A DNA stretch of 64,000 bases from Nitrospira sp. MA-1 (lineage in GTDB: Bacteria > Nitrospirota > Nitrospiria > Nitrospirales > UBA8639), in contig JAQJDB010000002.1 of assembly GCA_032139905.1 (NCBI GenBank), positions 186,001-250,000 of the forward strand, written 5' to 3'. Within the stretch, counting starts at the first letter, position 1. Each line of letters begins with the position of its first letter. Below the pieces are notes generated by a model, which did not search any database, had not been told where the DNA came from, and was given only the letters and a program-made list of their open reading frames with translations. This document shows positions 28,586 to 37,688 of the stretch, in pieces. The translations under genes and the position numbers were made by a program.

Positions 28586-29355
28586 TCATTGGAATTCGAA
28601 GGGCAACCTTGCATTCCCTTGTTTTTGTGAATTGCCTCTCCCATTTTAGGATCAGTGCTATCCATTAACATAATCTAGTAGCCGTGTGAGGTCGGGGACC
28701 CATACTTTTGGATCTCAATGGGGAAGAAATTTCTGCATTCTTAAAAAAGGCATTATTCCCTGAGATGAACCCGAAAAACAATTGCAGGATCAGGCTGGAG
28801 GTTCAATTTCTACATGTGGACGCTCATGAATCGTAAATTCAGGTGCATGTTAAATCGTCTTATTCCCTCTCCCTTTCCCGCAGCATCACACTCTCCAAAT
28901 TCACGATCTGACTCCCGGTCATCTGACTATTTCTCTGTAACCTCAATTCACATGGCATCTGTCGTATTTTGGTTTCATGGCATAGAGTGGGCAGGGTACT
29001 TTTAGATTTTTTATTTGAGGAATTGGATCAGGCCCTACTTGGATAGGAGTCAAATGGAACCTTTTCTGGCCGCAAAGATATTTTACCTGACATTTCCGCT
29101 AGCTTAGAAAGGGTATCGTTTTCATTCCCGTCTTTTCTTTCTTGGATTCTAGTTCCCCATCCTCTTGTTCCATATAGGGGATGATGTTCTCAAACGCTTT
29201 CTGGTGAATGGCAAAATATAGCGAACAGAATAGGGATGCTTTCCCTGTCAGGCTTACGGTTGCTCTGGAGATCGGAGAGTCAAGGAGGGAAAGAAGCTGA
29301 TTATATCAGCCATCTTGTGGTTTCTATCTCGAACTGTATGTCCAGGTCCATTTCG
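28586..29355. other. intergenic region
   Basis: About 770 bases with no convincing gene. A short palindrome GCTGAT-TAT-ATCAGC lies at 29296-29310, just past the end of the Ig-like protein gene, without a T tract. Otherwise nothing was seen. Confidence 0.4.
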
Positions 29356-30378
29356 CTATGGCGTAATGATGACGTCGACAAAGGCAGGTAGACTATCGGC
29401 GCCCTGAATGTCCGTAACTTTGAGCGTGAAACGGAAGAGCCGTTCTTCTACTACAAATGGGGCCAAAAATTTGGCTTGAGCCGAATACGGGTCCAGCAAT
29501 GGGACTTTACTTCCGCGTACTTGTTCCCAGTGGTACTGAAGAGAACCGCCGTCGGGATCATAACTCGTTAAGCCATTCAGGGTGACTCGTGTTCCCGAAA
29601 GGACCGTTTGCGTTTGGCCGGGATCCGAAACCGGTGGATGATTGGCTTCATCGTTGACCTCAACCATGATGTCGAGGGTGGCCTCTTGATTGCGGTTTTT
29701 GACGGTGAGTACGGTTTCCCCATTCCCCCTTAGTCGGAGTACTCCATTTGGGTTGACGGAAATAACTTTGTCATTGGCGGACTGGTAGGTGGTTCCTGTG
29801 GTTTGAGCCCGAATGGAGCGGACGATTCCGTCTGAGAATCGCCCAATCACTGGTAATTCAAAGGTTTTTCCGAGAAAGTCCACTTGGTCATAGACACGAG
29901 TCCCGCTGGCTCGACCTAATCGCAGGGGTTTGTCCGTTTGAAAGTCTATTTCCAAGAGTTCGGCGTTTGGCTCGATCTGAATCATAATTTCATCGAAGAT
30001 GGCCAAGGATTCATGCTGGGATTGTCTTCCACCCTGTTCGGCTACAGCCAGAAGTCGATAGGAGCCCATCCTTTCTTTGGGTATTAGGATCTTTCCGCCA
30101 AAGGGAGGGCTACTTTTTGCCGTGGCGACAAGGGCTAATTTTTCCTCGACCAATTCCCGCAGCATATCGTCAAATTCCCCATACCAATAGTAGTTCACCG
30201 TGGTGACTCCTGGGAGACCCTCTAAATCCAGGGCAACCGGGATATGTTCTCCCGACTGGTGAACCGTGAATTCTTTCGGCTCAATTATGGAGAAGGCCCA
30301 CGCTGTTTGATTTCCAAGCAAAAAGGTAAGAGCGGTGACAAAAACTATTGTCATGAGGGGGATACAAGTGCGAAACAT
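29356..30378 (-). CDS. secreted protein with Ig-like and PKD-like domains
   Basis: 340 residues. A signal peptide ends near residue 28 (GNQTAWAFS). The middle (about 150-245) has a BIG2-like segment with VISVNPNGVLRLRGNGETVL and NRNQEATLDI. The C-terminal ~90 residues have PPVSDPGQTQTVLSGTRVTL and SYDPDGGSLQYHWEQVRGS, the signature of PKD/REJ-type beta-sandwich domains. Probably an exported adhesion or surface protein; no enzymatic motif. It lies downstream of the desaturase on the same strand but 200 bases away. Confidence 0.75.
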   Translation of the reverse strand: MFRTCIPLMTIVFVTALTFLLGNQTAWAFSIIEPKEFTVHQSGEHIPVALDLEGLPGVTTVNYYWYGEFDDMLRELVEEKLALVATAKSSPPFGGKILIPKERMGSYRLLAVAEQGGRQSQHESLAIFDEIMIQIEPNAELLEIDFQTDKPLRLGRASGTRVYDQVDFLGKTFELPVIGRFSDGIVRSIRAQTTGTTYQSANDKVISVNPNGVLRLRGNGETVLTVKNRNQEATLDIMVEVNDEANHPPVSDPGQTQTVLSGTRVTLNGLTSYDPDGGSLQYHWEQVRGSKVPLLDPYSAQAKFLAPFVVEERLFRFTLKVTDIQGADSLPAFVDVIITP

Positions 30379-30589
30379 GATCGTACCTCACAAGAAATAA
30401 GGAGCTAACAGTCTAATCATACATCACCCTTCCAAGTGGGTGCATCTCTCATGATAAAGACGAGTTTTTAGCTTGTGAGATGTGGGAGAGTGAGAAAGGG
30501 ACGGCTTGGAGATCCAAATATATAAAAGGGATGGCGTATAAATGTGGTCGAACGCCTTCAAAGACCATCCAGGGGGGTATTGGCGGGTC

Positions 30590-31576
30590 TTACATCGCCA
30601 TCTTTTCGGACTCAGCGTCCTGGCCAATTTCTTCAAGGTCTGCTTGATTCAGGACCCATGCCGGCACTGGACGAATATCCCAGATGACTCCGAAGAATTG
30701 CAGGCATCGCAGCACGTAATATGTCACATCGATTTCCCACCATACAAATCCCTGACGGGTGGAACTGCAATATTTATGATGATTGTTGTGCCACCCTTCA
30801 CCTAATGTGATGATGGCCAGGAGGAAGTTGTTCCGGCTATGGTCGGATGTAGCAAAACGCCGGGTGCCGAAAACATGAGAGAGCGAGTTGATGGTGAAAG
30901 TGCCATGCCACAGGACAACAGTCGAAATCACGAAGCCCCACACCAGCATTTGCCACCCACTTGTTCCTAGATTTGGATAGGCACTACCGAGCCATTTCCC
31001 CAATAGAAACAGGATCACTGCCAACCCAATCGGCACAAGTGTATCGAACCGATTTAGAAACCGTAATTCCGGGAATCGCGCAAAATCTTTGATACGGTTC
31101 ATTTTCGTGGCAAGTTGGTCATGAGTTAAAAACCAGCCGACATGGCTCCACCACAGTCCGCGGAGGACGGGAGAGTGCACATCTTCAGGCTTGTCGGAAT
31201 AGGCATGGTGGTGGCGATGATTGGCGGCCCACCATAAGGGACCTCGTTGGGCCGCGCTGGCCCCAAGGCAGGCAAATACGAACTGCATCCCTCGTGAGGT
31301 GCGAAACGTACGGTGGGAGAAATATCGGTGATAAATACCCGTAATAGCGAACATTCTTATGATATACAACGACACGGCAACCCCGACCGCTATAGGACTC
31401 CAACCCACCCAAAAGACTGCGAGGACCGCAATATGCAAAGCCAGAAACGGGACCGTGCGTGCCAGATCGATGTCGCGACCGTTTTTATGGGAAGCCAGTG
31501 CTGTTGCTTCTTGGCTGTCAAACAAGGACTTTAACAGCTTCCATGTGCCCGACATGATCCGCTGGATTTCTGGCAT
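30590..31576 (-). CDS. acyl-CoA/lipid desaturase (delta-9 type)
   Basis: 328 residues with the three histidine boxes of membrane di-iron desaturases: HRYFSHR (83-89), HRHHHAYSD (from 120) and HNNHHKY near 258. Hydrophobic pairs at about 43-75 and 195-240 span the inner membrane. It inserts a double bond in an acyl chain using O2 and reductant, adjusting membrane fluidity. The HDTYH order and length match bacterial delta-9 desaturases. The gene stands alone. Confidence 0.92.
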   Translation of the reverse strand: MPEIQRIMSGTWKLLKSLFDSQEATALASHKNGRDIDLARTVPFLALHIAVLAVFWVGWSPIAVGVAVSLYIIRMFAITGIYHRYFSHRTFRTSRGMQFVFACLGASAAQRGPLWWAANHRHHHAYSDKPEDVHSPVLRGLWWSHVGWFLTHDQLATKMNRIKDFARFPELRFLNRFDTLVPIGLAVILFLLGKWLGSAYPNLGTSGWQMLVWGFVISTVVLWHGTFTINSLSHVFGTRRFATSDHSRNNFLLAIITLGEGWHNNHHKYCSSTRQGFVWWEIDVTYYVLRCLQFFGVIWDIRPVPAWVLNQADLEEIGQDAESEKMAM

Positions 31577-32344
31577 CCTTAACGCTCCTCTCTCATGTGT
31601 AGGGAATCCCGAGATATTTACAGATTACGACTCATTGAACTTCATTGAAGCCATTGTGTAAAACAGGGATCCACAACTTTCTTAAGATAAAGGGAAATGT
31701 TCAAACTCTACAAAGTAAACCAGAAGGAGAGCTTCTGGCAAATACAATTTCACAGTGTGTATGGCCGTTAGTATTTGATGGGAGGCTGGCTAGTCGATAA
31801 GAATCGGTTGAAAAAGCCTGCCCAAAGTACCCATCGTGGTGACACTGAAGAATTTGAAGATTGATCATAGGCACGCCAAAACTTTTTTCAAGACTCATTT
31901 CCTCCCATGAATTTTCTACTTATTGGGCGTGGAAAGTTATGGTGTTCCGGGTTTGGTCTGTTGTCATGGATGCGGACGGATAACTGGGCCTGGTTGATAT
32001 ATCAAACGCTCCGTTCAATGGGTCCGATCTTGGTAAGCTGCTCGAAACAGTGGAATAAATTCAAGGAATGACTATTCAGTTTCGAGGAATGTATGAATAT
32101 TTATTTTGGAAGGTGCAGGGCAAGCTCACGAAAGATGCACCCGCTCTTGTGAACCCCCCTACTGAGTCCGATGTATGGGCATAGTATAACAAAAACACCT
32201 ACAGATTTACTAATTTGTTTTCCAGGACATTAGCATGGGGCAACTATGGAAACCCTGAAGTATTTATAATCACCGCTTGAGTGTGACTGAGAACTTCTCC
32301 CGTGCCAGTAGGTCCTGGATTGTGGATAAGGCAAAAAAATGCAC
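31577..32344. other. intergenic region
   Basis: About 770 bases upstream of the desaturase with short frames only. No gene, repeat or terminator was recognised; the desaturase promoter should lie in its left end. Confidence 0.4.
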
Positions 32345-32647
32345 TCAAAATGGGTCTTTCATCGTATCTGTCTGGTATTTCGCTGGATCATAAGAGGACA
32401 ATCCCTGTGCTTTCGTTGTAAGTAAATCCAGGAAGCCCATAGGATTGTTGGCCTCACCTGAAGCCTTCCCGCCAAATACGGTGCCCCACAGGACAATATT
32501 CAAGATGGGGCTTATGACATGAAGTCCTTCCTGCCCTACACGATTTCAACCCCGATGGCTTCTGATAGTGGAATGGGCTTGTTGATCGAACATTCTTTTC
32601 CTAAACATAAGGGAATCTCCCACATCAACAGAAATCAGCACGGTCAT
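32345..32647 (-). pseudogene. possible remnant of an unrecognised gene
   Basis: One minus-strand frame of 101 codons has a single internal stop near its middle. The second half reads SPILNIVLWGTVFGGKASGE and then NNPMGFLDLLTTKAQGLSSY before a natural stop, which looks like real protein. It lies downstream of the TetR gene on the same strand and may be the end of a former TetR-linked gene. No family is recognised. Confidence 0.32.
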
Positions 32648-32802
32648 GTCTGAATTTATTGAGTTGTTCACAGGAGGCCCAACGACCAAGCTAATGGCCT
32701 AATATTAAGGAAGCTGTATTTGACGAGTGATGATCATCAAAGCAATGAGGATTACCTGATAATTCCCCTTGCTATTTGATCCTATGTCTGGGGTGTTTCA
32801 TG

Positions 32803-33378
32803 TTAACTCTGGTTTTCGATCAGCACGGCTGCTGCGCGTTTGGCAATTTTGGCTGCGTCAGATTTTTGAGACACTTGGGCTGTCACGATTGCGCCTTCCA
32901 ATAGGAGCGCGAGTTCTTCGGCTAACTGCTGGGGATTCCGCGCTCTCATCTTGATGCATAGCCCGAGGATAAACTCCGTCATCATCCGCTTGAAATCGCT
33001 GCAGACGTAACGGAGTGAGGTATCGGGGGTGGAATGCTCACCAACGGCATTGATGAACATACATCCGTAAAAATTCTGTTGCGAAAACCAGATTTCCGCC
33101 ACCTCGAAAATAGCCAGCAAGCGAGTTTTGGGAGTGCGCGCCTTTGTTTCCACTTGCCGCATGAATGAATTCCTAAACTGCCCGTCATAGTGTCGCAATG
33201 CCGCGAGTACCAATTCCTCTTTTGAGCGGAAATGCGCATACAAGGTTTTTTTGGTCACCCCCGACTGTTCCACTATGGTGTCGATTCCCGTGGCATGAAT
33301 CCCGTTTTGCGCAAATAAGGTCACAGCTGTCTGGATGAGTTGCTCCCGTTTGGAGGGCGAGCTGCTTTTTCGCTTCAC
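32803..33378 (-). CDS. TetR-family transcriptional regulator
   Basis: 191 residues. The N-terminal helix-turn-helix is classic: REQLIQTAVTLFAQNGIHAT, GIDTIVEQSGVTKKTLYAHF and RSKEELVLAAL (residues ~10-60). The C-terminal ligand domain resembles the TetR_C group found next to stress and redox genes (FYGCMFINAVGEH holds one Cys). It is transcribed away from the YHS-P460 genes and an inverted repeat lies just upstream of its start, so it probably represses itself and that pair. Confidence 0.92.
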   Translation of the reverse strand: MKRKSSSPSKREQLIQTAVTLFAQNGIHATGIDTIVEQSGVTKKTLYAHFRSKEELVLAALRHYDGQFRNSFMRQVETKARTPKTRLLAIFEVAEIWFSQQNFYGCMFINAVGEHSTPDTSLRYVCSDFKRMMTEFILGLCIKMRARNPQQLAEELALLLEGAIVTAQVSQKSDAAKIAKRAAAVLIENQS

Positions 33379-33383
33379 TCTAC

Positions 33384-33399
33384 TAGACCTTTACGTCTA
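33384..33399. promoter_or_regulatory. candidate TetR operator
   Basis: TAGAC-CTTTAC-GTCTA, perfect 5-bp arms with a 6-nt centre, starting 6 bases upstream of the TetR start codon in the 243-base divergent region. Position and symmetry suggest the autoregulatory operator; binding is inferred. Confidence 0.42.
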
Positions 33400-33621
33400 C
33401 CAATATATTTTCTAAATATTATGTGGATAACAAGATATTCCTGACAAACATCTATCATTTTTATTTATATATACCAATGATTTAAATTGAGTATGCCAGG
33501 TCAAATCGGCTGAAAAAAGAAGTGTAACGAAACAAGAACTCGTCTGACTAGGCTCCATAAAGGATACAGATCTGTATACTTAATTTTACCAACCATTCTA
33601 CTTTTGAAAGGGAGATCCATC

Positions 33622-34083
33622 ATGAAAATGATGCAGACCGTATTAGGTTCTCTGTTCGCCATGTTCCTGGTCATCGTGGCCACACCCGCCTTCGCCGGGG
33701 ATGTCACCAATAGCACTCCAGGAATCAGCGGGTATGATCCGGTCGCCTATTTCACCGAGGGCAAGCCGATGAAGGGCTCCGGTTACCACGTGACCGAGTA
33801 CAAGGGGGTAACCTATGCCTTTGCCACTAAAGATCATAAAGAAATGTTCGAGGCCAGCCCCGGAAAGTATGTGCCAGCCTACGGCGGATATTGTGCCTAT
33901 GGTGTGGCGGTCGGGAAAAAATTCGTGTCCGACCCGGAAGCTTGGAAGATCGTTCAGGGAAAACTGTATTTGAATCTGGATCGGGATATCCAAAGCAAAT
34001 GGGCAAAGGATATTCCGGGCTATTTAAAAAAGTCCGAGGCCAATTGGAAAGACATCAAAGATAAGGCGCCGTCGGATTTATAA
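33622..34083 (+). CDS. exported YHS-domain protein
   Basis: 154 residues. A signal peptide ends at PAFAGD (near 25). The YHS domain follows: ISGYDPVAYFTEGKPMKGS, VTYAFATKDHKEMFEASPGK and YVPAYGGYCAYGVAVGKKF. Such proteins are periplasmic and thought to bind metal or haem; the exact role is unknown. ATG 33622 has a good ribosome site (GGGAG); a TTG 18 bases upstream is less likely. It is followed by a strong hairpin and the P460 gene. Confidence 0.85.
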   Translation: MKMMQTVLGSLFAMFLVIVATPAFAGDVTNSTPGISGYDPVAYFTEGKPMKGSGYHVTEYKGVTYAFATKDHKEMFEASPGKYVPAYGGYCAYGVAVGKKFVSDPEAWKIVQGKLYLNLDRDIQSKWAKDIPGYLKKSEANWKDIKDKAPSDL

Positions 34084-34093
34084 AGGAACAAAC

Positions 34094-34135
34094 CCGAGGT
34101 CCGTCATGGTCTATGTGACGGACCTCGGCCGTTTT
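34094..34135 (+). terminator. rho-independent terminator after the YHS gene
   Basis: Perfect 13-bp stem (CCGAGGTCCGTCA at 34094-34106 with its complement at 34116-34128), 9-nt loop, then a short T run at 34132-34135. It lies between the YHS and P460 genes and may be an attenuator rather than a full stop. Confidence 0.75.
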
Positions 34136-34163
34136 ATAGATGCCAACTGTGAAGGAGAAGTAC

Positions 34164-34778
34164 ATGAAACAGTTTGTACCCGTGGGAATCGTCCTCATCC
34201 TGGGGTTGGGGAGTTTGGCAGGGTGGGCGATGACGAATGAAGCGAAGCCTTTTGCCCCCAACGTTCACCCCAAGACCGGGGCCATCAGTGTTCCGGAAAA
34301 TTACCGGGAATGGCCCACACTTGGTACGTGGGCTCACGCAAAGGTGGAGGGTAACCCAGGTTTGCAGGAATACCACGTCGTGTATACCCAGCCAGACACA
34401 ATCAAGTATTACGACGAGAACAACCAGTTCCCCGACGGAGCCGTGTTGGTGAAGGAACTTTTAAACGCCGACACCATGCCGATGACCACCGGGCCGGCAG
34501 TTGGTCATGCGACCACCATCAAAGGCTGGTTTGTGTTGGTCAGGGATACGAACGGGCGGTTTAAAGAATCCAGTCTGTGGGGTGATGGCTGGGGATGGTC
34601 TCTCTTTGACCCGGATGATCCTCAACACACGGTGTCCAAGGATTACAAAATAGAATGTCTTCCTTGTCATACCCCGGCCAAAGAGTTGGCGCCGCATAAA
34701 GCTGTGGATGCGGAAAAATGGATTTATTCCTTTGGGTACCCTGTGCTTCAAAAGGAAATGAGAGAGAAACTTAAATAG
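34164..34778 (+). CDS. cytochrome P460-family protein
   Basis: 204 residues from ATG 34164 (ribosome site AAGGAG). A signal-anchor at residues ~5-22 exports it. YREWPTLGTWAHAK, VLVKELLNADTM and WGDGWGWSLFDPDDP are P460-family features, and CLPCH (Cys165, Cys168, His169) binds c-type haem. True P460s oxidise hydroxylamine; many relatives have unknown function, so only the family is claimed. It is downstream of the YHS gene and divergent from the TetR regulator. Confidence 0.82.
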   Translation: MKQFVPVGIVLILGLGSLAGWAMTNEAKPFAPNVHPKTGAISVPENYREWPTLGTWAHAKVEGNPGLQEYHVVYTQPDTIKYYDENNQFPDGAVLVKELLNADTMPMTTGPAVGHATTIKGWFVLVRDTNGRFKESSLWGDGWGWSLFDPDDPQHTVSKDYKIECLPCHTPAKELAPHKAVDAEKWIYSFGYPVLQKEMREKLK

Positions 34779-35335
34779 GAATAGGCAATTCAACGGCAAT
34801 TTTCCATAAAGAGGTTTATTCGCCTGACACTTTTTGGCGGAAAATGACCCTAAAATATGGTCACCCAAGTCGGCAATTGCATCTTCCCGACGCATACTGT
34901 GGAGGGGCGGACCAATTCGCCGGGCTCAAAAATGGTCCGCTCCTTGACTTGAGCGTAAGCTCGACCAGCCCATTTTTCAGGTGGTGGGTCATATGATCAC
35001 CGGAGTCAAAAAATTATTGTGGTGAAGACTTTCATTTCTCCTACCTCACCCACCCAGCCTCTCTAGACTTATTGGCTTGACCATTTCCAGATCTCCTATA
35101 TTCGTGGATAAAAAAGGGGGATAAATGGATAGTCAACAAAGGAATGAACCTTTTTGAGCCTCCACTTTCACGAGCCGAATTTTTGGCGTCATTGACACCT
35201 CGCGGCTCCTTTGCTACTTATCGGCTTGTCTCCCAGGGCATCTATATTTCCCATTCCCTGTGAGTATGGCGTTCTACCTTTCTCCCGAAGAACTCCTTTT
35301 TCGAGATGTGCGACACAACAAGGAGACGAAACGCT
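34779..35335. other. intergenic region holding a dispersed repeat
   Basis: About 560 bases. The only structured element seen is the inverted repeat at 34901-34943. The right end carries the ribosome site AAGGAG for the SH3 protein. Confidence 0.45.
34901..34943 (+). repeat. dispersed palindromic repeat, copy 1
   Basis: GGGGCGGACCA and TGGTCCGCTCC form an imperfect stem around an 18-nt loop. The left arm and following bases (GGAGGGGCGGACCAATTCGC) recur on the opposite strand near 45450. This is REP-like: short, palindromic, intergenic. Confidence 0.55.
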
Positions 35336-36025
35336 TTGAAGTATTTAATCTATCTCGTTTTTTTATCGTTCTCCTGTTTTGGGTTGACCACACAGCCATT
35401 GGCCGCAGTCGGAGAGGTGAATTATATTTCTGACGTGGTAACTGTGCCGCTACGCAGTGGGCCCACTACTGCTCATCGCATCTTACACCGTGGTCTCCCC
35501 AGCGGGACGCAACTGACCATTCTCGCGGTAGACGAGGAAGCCGGTTTCACCCAGGTTCGTACCACCGATGGGATGGAGGGCTGGATAACGTCTCAGTACC
35601 TCGTCGGAGAACCCATCGCTCGTGTCAAGCTGGCCGCAACCGAGAAACGCCTTCAAAGCCTAAAAGCTGAAATCGATAAAGAACGCGAAGCGCGTGCGAG
35701 CATTCAGGCTGAGCACAAAGAAACCGACGCAAACAACCGGACACTGAATTCGCAGGTGCAATCCCTGTCCAAAGAACTGACAGAATTGAAACGTATATCG
35801 GCCGATTCAATCAATGAGCATGCCCGGAACATCGAGCTGACGCAGCAGAATACCCGCTTAGCAGGCCAAGTTGAAGAGTTATCGTCAAAAGCCAGGCAGC
35901 TGGAAGAAAACTTACAACTCAAATGGCTCCTCTATGGAGGCGGTTTGGTACTCATCGGTCTGTTAATCGGAGTAATTCTCAAGTCACGACCCCGACAGAC
36001 GACGAGTTATACCCGCTATACCTAG
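35336..36025 (+). CDS. SH3-domain protein with coiled coil and C-terminal membrane anchor (TIGR04211-like)
   Basis: About 229 residues. A signal peptide (YLIYLVFLSFSCFGL) leads to a bacterial SH3 domain (VPLRSGPTTAHRIL, GWITSQYLV), a long coiled coil (about 100-190) and a membrane segment near the C-terminus (WLLYGGGLVLIGLLIGVIL). This is the layout of the YgiM-type family, envelope proteins of uncertain role. TTG 35336 sits 9 bases after AAGGAG and directly before the signal; ATG 35306 is the alternative start. Confidence 0.85.
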   Translation: MKYLIYLVFLSFSCFGLTTQPLAAVGEVNYISDVVTVPLRSGPTTAHRILHRGLPSGTQLTILAVDEEAGFTQVRTTDGMEGWITSQYLVGEPIARVKLAATEKRLQSLKAEIDKEREARASIQAEHKETDANNRTLNSQVQSLSKELTELKRISADSINEHARNIELTQQNTRLAGQVEELSSKARQLEENLQLKWLLYGGGLVLIGLLIGVILKSRPRQTTSYTRYT

Positions 36026-36126
36026 GTGATAACCTTAAAAATACCGTGACGCAAATTTCCCCTTCCTTGGGCACCCATCTCGCACACATTCGATCAAGGC
36101 CAGTCGGGTGGATTGGCGTCGCCATT

Positions 36127-36561
36127 TTATTTCAATGCCTCAAGTGTCGCGCGGAGTTCCTGGATCTCCCTCTTAAATAACCCGAGGTGTTCATCTCGTT
36201 GGGGTTGCGTATCTTTGAACTTCCATAGTCGTTTAAAGATGGCCCACAACTCCTTGTTATGGGTCACCGCGAGAGCGTAGGTTGGTGTCTCCCGTTTGGC
36301 CTCGTCCACACAACACAATGAATTGTCGAAGGCATGAAATTGATTGTGCAGGTCGTCCATTGATTGATCGTTCCCTGTTCCGCCTTTTGCCGCTTCGGCA
36401 CTCGCTTCCATCATGGTGGTGAGATTCAGCACGGTTTCGACGCTGGTGCTCCCCTTCGCTTTCGCCGCATAGTCATCCGCACGCGGATAGAATACATAAC
36501 TGCATCCGCTGAATCCGGCGAATAAGGCCGCTGTCAGGACCATGGCTGCGATCTTTTGCAT
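36127..36561 (-). CDS. small lipoprotein of unknown function
   Basis: 144 residues. The signal MQKIAAMVLTAALFAGFSGC ends at a lipobox Cys, so the mature protein is lipid-anchored. The rest is mainly helical (LFKREIQELRATLEALK) with a CC pair near 85. A good ribosome site (GGAGGG) precedes the ATG. No domain is recognised. Confidence 0.75.
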   Translation of the reverse strand: MQKIAAMVLTAALFAGFSGCSYVFYPRADDYAAKAKGSTSVETVLNLTTMMEASAEAAKGGTGNDQSMDDLHNQFHAFDNSLCCVDEAKRETPTYALAVTHNKELWAIFKRLWKFKDTQPQRDEHLGLFKREIQELRATLEALK

Positions 36562-36751
36562 AAATCCCTCCGTCGTTTAGGATTGGTACAATAACGTTTG
36601 GTTTTCTATGTCCTGTAAGTGTCGGTTTTGGTCATTCTTGTTAATCTGAATGTTAGCGTATCTTGGAACACAGGGCCATACAACCTCTTTTTCTGAATAT
36701 GGCATGGACGATTTTCTGCCCGGTATACTGAACCAGTAAGAGCATCGAATT

Positions 36752-37636
36752 ATGGCAAACCTCTCCAAGCGATTACAGACAAATATCGAGGGAAACTTTT
36801 TTGTGGACTCCACCTGTATCGATTGTGATACCTGTCGGCAATTAGCTCCACTCACGTTTATGGAAGACGGTGATTATTCAACCGTCTTCCGTCAACCGGA
36901 AACGGCAAAGGAGGAATTTGCTGCATACCAAGCCCTGATCGCCTGTCCGGTGGGATCAATCGGCACGGAGAAGAAGGATCGCAAGGTATTCTTGGAGGCT
37001 CAAGCTTCATTTCCACTACATATAGAAGGCGGAGTGGACTACGTGGGATTCAACTCGGAAAAATCGTTTGGAGCCAATGGCTATTTCATCCAACATTCCC
37101 AAGGAAACTGGTTAGTCGATTCTCCCCGTTTCCTCAAGCATCTGGTTCAGGCATTTGAAGAGAAAGGCGGGATTCGGTACATCTTCCTCAGTCACGAGGA
37201 TGATGTGGCGGAGGCCGCTCGTTATGCAAAGCATTTTAATGCCATCCGGATCATTCATCGTGCGGACGCTTCTGCCATGCCCGGCGCAGAGCACGTTATT
37301 GATGGTGAGAATTCCGTACACGTTGCTCCGGAGTTTGTCTGCATTCCTGTTCCCGGCCATACCCCAGGAAGCATGGCTTTGCTATATAAGAATCGTTTTT
37401 TGTTCTCAGGCGATCATCTGTGGTGGAATCCAAAACTCCAACAACTCGGGACTCCGGAACGGCTGGTATGGGATGACGCGTATTTGGAACGATCGGTCGA
37501 GAAATTGCTCCCCCTTTCCTTTGAGTGGGTCCTGCCCGGGCATGGCGAACGTATCCACCTTCCTCATCGCGACATGAAAAAAGCCCTGGATGAACTCCTT
37601 CAACGACGGTGGAATTTTCAGTCCCTGCCGCTTTGA
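36752..37636 (+). CDS. ferredoxin-metallo-beta-lactamase fusion protein
   Basis: 294 residues. Residues 1-75 are a single-cluster ferredoxin: Cys22, Cys25, Cys28 and Cys65 (CIDCDTC ... ACPVGSIG) can hold one 4Fe-4S cluster. The rest is a metallo-beta-lactamase fold: FLSHEDD near 146 (the HxHxD motif with the second His replaced by Asp/Glu), VPGHTPGSMALL, FLFSGDHLWW and VLPGHGERI. A soluble hydrolase or redox-linked enzyme is likely. The altered first metal motif leaves the metal content uncertain. Confidence 0.85.
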   Translation: MANLSKRLQTNIEGNFFVDSTCIDCDTCRQLAPLTFMEDGDYSTVFRQPETAKEEFAAYQALIACPVGSIGTEKKDRKVFLEAQASFPLHIEGGVDYVGFNSEKSFGANGYFIQHSQGNWLVDSPRFLKHLVQAFEEKGGIRYIFLSHEDDVAEAARYAKHFNAIRIIHRADASAMPGAEHVIDGENSVHVAPEFVCIPVPGHTPGSMALLYKNRFLFSGDHLWWNPKLQQLGTPERLVWDDAYLERSVEKLLPLSFEWVLPGHGERIHLPHRDMKKALDELLQRRWNFQSLPL

Positions 37637-37640
37637 CCCG

Positions 37641-37667
37641 ACCTCCCTCGTGAGCTAGAGGGGAGGT
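37641..37667. terminator. bidirectional hairpin between convergent genes
   Basis: ACCTCCCTC and GAGGGGAGGT pair with one bulge across an 8-nt loop, in the 52 bases between the ends of the metallo-hydrolase and the TVP38-family gene. Likely a shared terminator. Confidence 0.55.
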
Positions 37668-37688
37668 ATCCCACAAAAATCGAGGATC

